From Hymenobacter yonginensis (GTDB taxonomy: Bacteria; Bacteroidota; Bacteroidia; Cytophagales; Hymenobacteraceae), in assembly GCF_027625995.1 (NCBI RefSeq), contig NZ_CP115396.1:1240001-1304000 (forward strand): 64,000 nt of DNA. The letters run 5' to 3'. Of the stretch, positions 58,755 through 64,000 are shown piece by piece. The notes under the pieces were generated by a model. That model searched no databases and was not told the origin of the DNA. It worked only from the letters and a program-made list of their open reading frames with translations. Position 1 is the stretch's first letter. Every line of letters begins with the position of its first letter. A program made the translations under genes and the position numbers.

Positions 58755-61700
58755 CGGGGGCCAGGTAGAAGCCGGCGCCGTAGCCGTCGTGCCAGCCTCC
58801 GGGCGAGCTGCCTTTGTAGTACACCCGGCCCCGGTCGAAGAACCCGAACGCGCCGTAGGAGAAAGGCAGGAAGTTATTTTTGACCTGGCCCAGAGCCAGC
58901 CGAAGCTCGGTGTTGAGGTAGAGGCTGGCGTCGCCGGTGAAGCGGTTGCGTACGTAGCCGCGCAGGTTTTCGCGCTGGCCCAGGTTGGCGAACTTGTAGA
59001 ACGGAATTTCGTCGTCGGGGCCGTAGGTTTTGGCGCCGCCGCCTTTCAGTACCAGCGTTACGGGAATGAGCAGGCGCGTGGTGCCATAGTACTCGGCAAA
59101 GCCCTGCGAGAGGCCAAAGTTGCTTTTGTCGCGGTTGAGCTGGAAGTAGGTGTCGTGCTGGGCGCGCAGGCGCACGCCGCGGCGTGCGAAGCGCGGCCGG
59201 TCGCGCAAATCCAGATCAAACAGCGCGTTCAGCGCGGCCAGCCGCTGGAAGCCGGTGTTGGGGCGGATATCCCCGGCGGTGGGGTCCTGCTCCAGGCGGC
59301 CCAGGTAGCTGGTGCCGGCAAAGTTGGTGCTGTACTGCTCGTAGCCGCCACCCAGCCGGACGAGGCTGCGCTGGAAGAAAACCCGCTCCGTGAAGAGGCC
59401 GGCCGTGTAGCCTTTGTAGCGCGCCTTGTAGAAGTTGTTGTCGTAAAGGCCATCGTCTTTGGTGGTGTTGTTGCCGAGGCCGAAGAAGTTATAGAACTGG
59501 AAGAAGTTGCCGTACTCGGTGCGCACGCCAATATCCCAGAGGCCGATGGCGTGGCGGTGGCGCGAAGCCAGGCTCGCCTGGAAATTGCCGTTGGCGGTGC
59601 CCTGGATGTCGAAGCTGTAAAGGTTCTTGTAGCCCGGCTTGCGGAAGCCCTGCCGCAGGAAGTCGATGCCCACGCCGGCCCCAAACCCGTCGGAGCTGTT
59701 GTAGATGAGCGTGGCGCTGGGCTTGTAGCCGTTGTACTGGAACGACTCCCGCTCGTACAGATTCACGTCGGGCGCGGTGGAAGTGCGGTTGTCGGACTCG
59801 GGGCCCAGCTTGAGGTCGGTGTCGGGCACGTCGTAGACTTTGGTGAGGGCGCGCAGGCCACTCACGCGCGAGTCGTCGGCAATCCGGTCTTTGCCGTCGC
59901 CGCCGATGATGCGCAGCAGCACGCTGTTTTTGGCCGTGCCCGTCACCGTAAACACGTCCTTGCCATCGAGGCCGTAGAGGCTTACTTCCTGGGTTTCCTT
60001 GGGCGAAAAAGTGCGGTCGAACAGCGGCTCACCGTCGGGCGCGTCGCCGTCCTTGCCTTTGTCGAACATGCGCACGCGCATGTTGCCGTCGGTCTGGCGC
60101 TCCACCTGGAATACTTCGGCCTTGTTAGAGCCTACCACGTCCACGCGCTTGGCCAGCATCAGGTAGTAGTCGTCGAGCACCTGGGGCAGCTCCTGGATGC
60201 GCTGCTTGAGCTTGCGGTTCAGGTCGTTGCCGGAAAGCGGCATCAGCTTCTTCGGCAGCTGGGCCGTGGCTTCGTCAATAGCTGCCGGCGTGATGCGGGC
60301 CTGCATATACTGGCCTACCTGCTGCCACTGCTGGCGCGTGAGGCTCTGCAGCAGGAACCGGTCGAGGTCCCGCGCCGGCCAGTTCAGGCTCCTGAGGTCG
60401 TGGAATTCGCCCTGGAAATCCTCGATGCTGCCCACGGCCCATTCGCGGTTGGCCAGGTAGGTCAGCAGGCCGTTCCAGAGCGTAAACGACTGGTCCCGGT
60501 CGCGCGGAATGGGCTTGTAGACGGTGGTTTTGCCTTGTTTGAAGCCGGCCCACTTCCAGTTGTCTTCGTGCTTGCCGAAGTCGGCCACCAGCATATCGAA
60601 GGCACGGGCCTGGGCAAAAGCCTGGGCGTCGATGCGGTTGTCGTGGTCTTTGTAGAGCTGGCGGAAAAAGCTGAACGAGCGGCGCACGTCGTCGGCGCCA
60701 CCGAAGCCGGGCAGGTTGGGCTTGGGGTCGCCGGGGCGGTCTTCCAGGGTGCCCAGCAGGCCGGCGTACTCCTGGCGGTAGGGCCCCAACTGGTTGTTGT
60801 CGGGCAGCACGAACAGCCGCGGCCGGGCGTGCAGAATGTCGGTTTTATCGAGCAGCGAGGTGATGACCAGCGCCGAGTAGGGGTGGGCCGTGGGCGTGAT
60901 GCCCCGCAGCACGTCGGCCGCCACCGAGTTGCGCAGCTCCGGCGGCAGAATCTTGGTGACATCTTTATCCACGGACCGGAACACGTATTCCGACGAGTCG
61001 GCCGCAATCAGCTTGAGCGAGGTAGTCTGGCGGCCGCCGCCGCGCCCGAACACGCGCAGCCCGCCTTTCTCGGAAGCCAGATCGAGGGTGCGGACCTGCA
61101 CCGGCTGGGTCCAGGACGTGCGGTAGCCTTCGCCCAGGAAAAACTTCGACGCGCCCGAGCCAGCGTACTGCTTGCCGGCCGCCAGCGTCTGGGTGGCCTG
61201 AAACGGCGCGTCCGGCTTCACATCGGCCACACCCTTCGGCGCCGACGGGCACTGCGGAATGAAGCTGTTTACGGGTACGTTGGGCAGGCGCGGCTCCTGG
61301 CACGCCGACTGAAACAGCACGGCATTGTAGGTTTCACTGACCGCCGCATCCGCCGAGCCGAAAGCGTAGAAATAGGCCTTCACGGTGCCGTCGGCGAAAT
61401 ACTCCAGCTTGGAAAAGCCCTCCTCGGAGCGGTTGAACTGCGCGTTGCCGTCGGCCCCGACGTGCTCTTTCTCGGCGAAGGAGCCTGAAATCAGGTGGTA
61501 GTTGTCTTCGAAGCGGGTGAGCTGCAGGCTGTAGTCGTGGGAGGCCGCGTACACGGCGCCGGGGTGGTCCTTGAGCGTGCCCAGCAGCTCCTTGCGGAAG
61601 CCCTGGTACTGCGGATTGGCCAGGTCGCGCGGGGTACCCACGTTCTGGCGGTAGGCCGCGTACACCGAGCCCAGCACGGGCGGCAGCAGGTGGCGGCTCA

Positions 61701-62388
61701 GCGGCTGCTTGCCGCCGTACACGCCGTTGCTGATGACGGGCTGGTGGCCCACCAGCAGCACGTTTTTGCCTTTGGTATCGTCCAGCAGATCCTGCAGCTG
61801 CTCCCGAAATTCCTGCTGGGTGAGGGTTTTGCAGTCGGTATCGGGGGCTTCGGGCCGGTCGAATGGATGCGTAAACCAGGGCGAGTTGATGGCCACCATG
61901 CGCACATTGGGCGCCACGTCGATGACCTCGGGGCCGGGGCAGCCGCCGGTTGGCGCAAAGGCGTTCTGGCCGGGCAGGCGCTTCTCAATGTAGTCTTCGA
62001 GGCGGCGCACCCGCTTCAGGCCGTCGGGGCCGGAGTTGGCCCAGTCCCGGTCGCCGGGCACGAAGTAGATTTTGCCGTTGGGCAAACCCTGCACCAGCGC
62101 AATCAGGGCATCAGCGCGGGCGGTTTCGCCGGCCCGGCTGGAGTCAGTTTTGGTGCCGAGGCCATCGTGACCCACAATATCGCCGAGGTGGACTACGGTG
62201 AAGGCGCCGCGTTGCTGCTCCAGCGTGCGGCGCAGGGCCTGCAGACGGGCCGTAGGAAGGTCGGCAGTGGCGGTGTTGCCGAGCAGGTAGACTGTGTGGG
62301 CAGGGGAGGAGGCAGTCTGGCCCAGCAGGGGCTGCGCCATAGCCAGACCCAGGGAGGCCAGCAGCAGACGACGGTAGAGTGAGTGCAT
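58660..62388 (-). CDS. Calcineurin-like phosphoesterase fused to an outer-membrane beta-barrel
   Basis: 1242 residues from the ATG at 62388 (MHSLYRRLLLASLG), signal peptide ending near LLGQ. Residues about 30-330: metallophosphoesterase, with VVHLGDIVGHDG, FVPGDRDWAN (the usual GNHD/E reads GDRD), LLVGHQPV and AASHDYSLQ. A middle part of about 550 residues of unknown fold follows, containing ADFGKHEDNWKWAG and IPRDRDQSFTLWNG. From about 880 a BamA/D15-like surface-antigen barrel: GVGIDFLRQGFRKPGY, RENLRGYVRNRFTGD, FGFFDRGRVYYKG, and the last strand LIQFGLGFRIDQ. The phosphoesterase would face the periplasm (inference). Substrate unknown. Confidence 0.8.
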   Translation of the reverse strand: MHSLYRRLLLASLGLAMAQPLLGQTASSPAHTVYLLGNTATADLPTARLQALRRTLEQQRGAFTVVHLGDIVGHDGLGTKTDSSRAGETARADALIALVQGLPNGKIYFVPGDRDWANSGPDGLKRVRRLEDYIEKRLPGQNAFAPTGGCPGPEVIDVAPNVRMVAINSPWFTHPFDRPEAPDTDCKTLTQQEFREQLQDLLDDTKGKNVLLVGHQPVISNGVYGGKQPLSRHLLPPVLGSVYAAYRQNVGTPRDLANPQYQGFRKELLGTLKDHPGAVYAASHDYSLQLTRFEDNYHLISGSFAEKEHVGADGNAQFNRSEEGFSKLEYFADGTVKAYFYAFGSADAAVSETYNAVLFQSACQEPRLPNVPVNSFIPQCPSAPKGVADVKPDAPFQATQTLAAGKQYAGSGASKFFLGEGYRTSWTQPVQVRTLDLASEKGGLRVFGRGGGRQTTSLKLIAADSSEYVFRSVDKDVTKILPPELRNSVAADVLRGITPTAHPYSALVITSLLDKTDILHARPRLFVLPDNNQLGPYRQEYAGLLGTLEDRPGDPKPNLPGFGGADDVRRSFSFFRQLYKDHDNRIDAQAFAQARAFDMLVADFGKHEDNWKWAGFKQGKTTVYKPIPRDRDQSFTLWNGLLTYLANREWAVGSIEDFQGEFHDLRSLNWPARDLDRFLLQSLTRQQWQQVGQYMQARITPAAIDEATAQLPKKLMPLSGNDLNRKLKQRIQELPQVLDDYYLMLAKRVDVVGSNKAEVFQVERQTDGNMRVRMFDKGKDGDAPDGEPLFDRTFSPKETQEVSLYGLDGKDVFTVTGTAKNSVLLRIIGGDGKDRIADDSRVSGLRALTKVYDVPDTDLKLGPESDNRTSTAPDVNLYERESFQYNGYKPSATLIYNSSDGFGAGVGIDFLRQGFRKPGYKNLYSFDIQGTANGNFQASLASRHRHAIGLWDIGVRTEYGNFFQFYNFFGLGNNTTKDDGLYDNNFYKARYKGYTAGLFTERVFFQRSLVRLGGGYEQYSTNFAGTSYLGRLEQDPTAGDIRPNTGFQRLAALNALFDLDLRDRPRFARRGVRLRAQHDTYFQLNRDKSNFGLSQGFAEYYGTTRLLIPVTLVLKGGGAKTYGPDDEIPFYKFANLGQRENLRGYVRNRFTGDASLYLNTELRLALGQVKNNFLPFSYGAFGFFDRGRVYYKGSSPGGWHDGYGAGFYLAPVTDQLTLSVSYQISPEESGLIQFGLGFRIDQ

Positions 62389-62470
62389 AGAAAAGGAGCT
62401 AGATACCCCCATACGGAAAAACCGGGAAGTCGATTTAACCGAAATTTAATTTACTGGCTTTCCGATATGC

Positions 62471-63022
62471 TTAGGTGGCAGAGGCTCTTCGCAGCGGGGC
62501 TATTGCCCGGCCAACGGCCAGTGCTAGCAGGCAGGGCAGGCCCACCCACAGCAGCTCACTTTTCAGCACCCGCGCCGCCCACTCGCCCACAAACTTCTTC
62601 ACCCCGATGGGTGAAACCTGCAAAGGCCGCCATGGGAAAAAGTAGCGCTGCTGCTCGAACGGGCTGAAAAACGCCACGCCCTCGCCGCCAGTGGTCAGGG
62701 CATCGAGGACGCCATGCGAAGCCGTGGCCAGAAACAGCAACAGCCACAGCCGCCCGGCCGGCGGCGTGCCGGGCGCGCGTCGGGCCCACGCCAGCCCAGT
62801 CAGCGCTGAGGCTACCACGGCCGCGGCCAAGATGGAGTGCGTAAGCCCGCGGTGCCCCCAAAGGCTGGCGTAGGGAACATGAAACTTGAAGCCGATAACG
62901 TCGGCATCGGGCAGGAAAGCGCAGGCGGCGGCCAGCAGCCAGTAGCGCCAATGCCGCCGCTCCGGCAGCAGCAGCTTGCCCAGCGTGGCGCCCAACGCGC
63001 AATGCCCGAAAATGGAAGCCAT
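62471..63022 (-). CDS. YdjM-like membrane-bound metal-dependent hydrolase
   Basis: 183 residues from the ATG at 63022 (MASIFGHCALG); the frame to 63085 runs through a family B repeat and is rejected. Family landmarks: GHCALGATLGKLL, FLPDADVIGFKF, WGHRGLTHSILAAAV (HRG-THS) and TASHGVLDALTTGG (SHxxLD). These His/Asp residues form the presumed metal site of the LexA-regulated YdjM family (DUF457), about four membrane helices. The reaction is unknown. Confidence 0.85.
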   Translation of the reverse strand: MASIFGHCALGATLGKLLLPERRHWRYWLLAAACAFLPDADVIGFKFHVPYASLWGHRGLTHSILAAAVVASALTGLAWARRAPGTPPAGRLWLLLFLATASHGVLDALTTGGEGVAFFSPFEQQRYFFPWRPLQVSPIGVKKFVGEWAARVLKSELLWVGLPCLLALAVGRAIAPLRRASAT

Positions 63023-63053
63023 TGGTGAGAGTGAGAGAAGTGTAAACGGGCGC

Positions 63054-63145
63054 AGTAGCGCGAACTTTGTAGTTCGCGTCCCCACGCCGCTGAAACGGAA
63101 TTGTCTGAACGGCGCGGGGGCGCGAACTGCAAAGTTCGCGCTACT
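63054..63145. repeat. Inverted pair of intergenic repeats (family B)
   Basis: 25-base arms 63054-63078 and 63121-63145 are reverse complements with one mismatch; core AGTAGCGCGAACTTTG. The right arm overlaps the sirtuin stop codon. Confidence 0.85.
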
Positions 63146-63836
63146 ACTTGCCCAGCAGCTCGGCGGCCAGCCGGGGTACGCCGGTGCTGGCCGGCTCCAT
63201 GATGAAATGCAGGTTGCGCCGCGCCGAAACCGGGGGGCGGCTGGGGTCGATGAAGTACACCGGGCAGTTGGCCGGGGCGTAACCGACCAGTCCGGCCGCC
63301 GGATATACCTGCAGTGAAGTACCTACTACCAGGAAAATATCGGCCGTGGCGGTTTCCTCCATGGCCTGCTCCATCAGCGGCACGGCCTCGCCAAACCACA
63401 CAATGTTGGGCCGCAACTGGTGGCCCTTGGCGCACCGCTCGCCCAGCTCAATCCGGTCAGTATCCATCGGGTACACCAAGTGCTCGAAGCGAGAGCTACG
63501 CGCCTCCAGCAGCTTGCCGTGCAGATGGATAATGTGGCTGGAGCCGGCCCGCTCGTGCAGGTCGTCGACGTTCTGGGTGACGACCACCACCTCAAACTCC
63601 CGCTCCAGCGCAGCCAGCGCCAGGTGGCCCGCATTGGGCTGGGCGGCCCGGGCGGCGGCCCGGCGCTGGTTATAGAACTCCAGCACCAGCTCCGGGTTGG
63701 CGGCCCAGCCTTCCGGCGTGGCCACGTCCTCAATGCGGTGGCCTTCCCACAGCCCATCGGAGCCGCGGAAGGTAGCCAGGCCGCTTTCCGCGCTAATGCC
63801 CGCGCCGGTCAGGGCAACAATCTTCTTCTTTTTCAT
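63144..63836 (-). CDS. cobB: NAD-dependent protein deacylase (sirtuin)
   Basis: 230 residues, class III sirtuin size. Rossmann core GAGISAESGLATFRG at 11-25, TQNVDDLHERAG at 88-98, catalytic His106 in HLHGK, WFGEAVP, GTSLQVYPAAGL. Tyr55 and Arg58 in FYNQRR match the Tyr-x-x-Arg pair used by CobB/SIRT5 for succinyl and malonyl lysines, so desuccinylase activity is likely. The zinc ribbon is degenerate: only one Cys (ERCAKGH) remains of the usual four. It removes acyl groups from lysine with NAD. Confidence 0.9.
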   Translation of the reverse strand: MKKKKIVALTGAGISAESGLATFRGSDGLWEGHRIEDVATPEGWAANPELVLEFYNQRRAAARAAQPNAGHLALAALEREFEVVVVTQNVDDLHERAGSSHIIHLHGKLLEARSSRFEHLVYPMDTDRIELGERCAKGHQLRPNIVWFGEAVPLMEQAMEETATADIFLVVGTSLQVYPAAGLVGYAPANCPVYFIDPSRPPVSARRNLHFIMEPASTGVPRLAAELLGK

Positions 63837-63848
63837 AGTATAAATGTA

Positions 63849-64000
63849 GCACAGGCTTCAGCCTGTGCCGTGACAGAAGCTGCAAGGCTTTGAAGCTGGA
63901 AGGGTTCTGAGCTGCAAGCTATAAGCCTCAAGCTGCAAGAGGCAAGCTACAGCTCATAGCACACAGGATATAACCATATCGATACAGCTTGCAGCTCACG
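63849..64000. repeat. Short repeat cluster at the right edge
   Basis: An 8-bp hairpin (63849-63856 with 63861-63868) is followed by several AGCTGCAAG units (63879, 63910, 63931); GAGCTGCAAGCT at 63909-63920 is inverted exactly at 63987-63998. Runs off the window. No gene seen. Confidence 0.55.

Noticed and set aside
58789-61488. An 899-residue open frame on the plus strand
   Set aside because: It lies wholly antisense to the phosphoesterase-barrel gene, has Ala/Val/Gly/His-rich composition typical of GC-rich shadow frames, and shows no domain.
63849-64000. CRISPR-like array at the right edge
   Set aside because: The AGCTGCAAG units are short, unevenly spaced and partly inverted, without regular spacers.

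Overview
The window reads as chromosomal DNA of a high-GC member of the Bacteroidota, most likely Hymenobacter or a close relative in the Hymenobacteraceae (inference). The sequence shows type IX secretion (T9SS) C-terminal sorting domains, gliding-motility-type (CHU_C) C-termini, Bat aerotolerance proteins, a two-subunit-type pyruvate dehydrogenase E1, almost no Shine-Dalgarno sites, and promoters of the Bacteroidota form TTG-N20-TAnnTTTG.

Layout. 1-5.6 kb: surface-glycan genes (pseC cut by the left edge, pseB, a GT4 glycosyltransferase) with a CHU_C surface protein inserted in the opposite orientation. 5.8-15.8 kb: ffh, a secreted heparinase/alginate-lyase-like enzyme, a guanine-deaminase-like enzyme, a four-domain CHRD protein, two small unknowns, a methyltransferase and a thioesterase. 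15.8-18.2 kb: a decayed IS5-family element beside a PhyH-like oxygenase, then a DinB-like protein. 18.2-26.3 kb: two overlapping paralogous membrane proteins, pdhB, an OmpA/TPR lipoprotein, a PspC-like protein, a GT2 enzyme and ybaB. 26.5-30.3 kb: a five-gene sulfur/persulfide cluster (two YeeE/YedE permeases, an MBL-rhodanese protein, a TauE/SafE exporter, an ArsR regulator) with two matching operator-like sites. 30.5-37.5 kb: bestrophin, a CHU_C protein, hutH, hisS and a TIGR02117 protein. 37.6-46.5 kb: a lone receptor N-terminal domain, a TonB-dependent receptor, a YwqK-like repeat protein, a thiolase, batC and batB. 46.7-47.1 kb: three tRNA genes separated by hairpins. 47.5-51.9 kb: three tandem secreted YCF48/BNR-like propeller proteins. 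52-58.8 kb: gyrB, ppk1, a convergent ppx and a membrane protein. 58.7-63.8 kb: a calcineurin-like phosphoesterase fused to an outer-membrane barrel, a YdjM-like membrane protein and a sirtuin.

Functionally this is mostly core chromosome mixed with lineage-specific envelope and secreted proteins. The best self-contained module is the sulfur cluster: the regulator gene and the transporter/enzyme operon each have a copy of a similar 16-bp site lying in the promoter spacer. Small intergenic repeats of at least two families recur as inverted pairs and mark several gene boundaries. I saw no CRISPR array, prophage, intact transposase or recognisable defence system. The least explained items are the phosphoesterase-barrel fusion, the paralogous membrane pair, and the duplicated propeller genes with a shared upstream leader.
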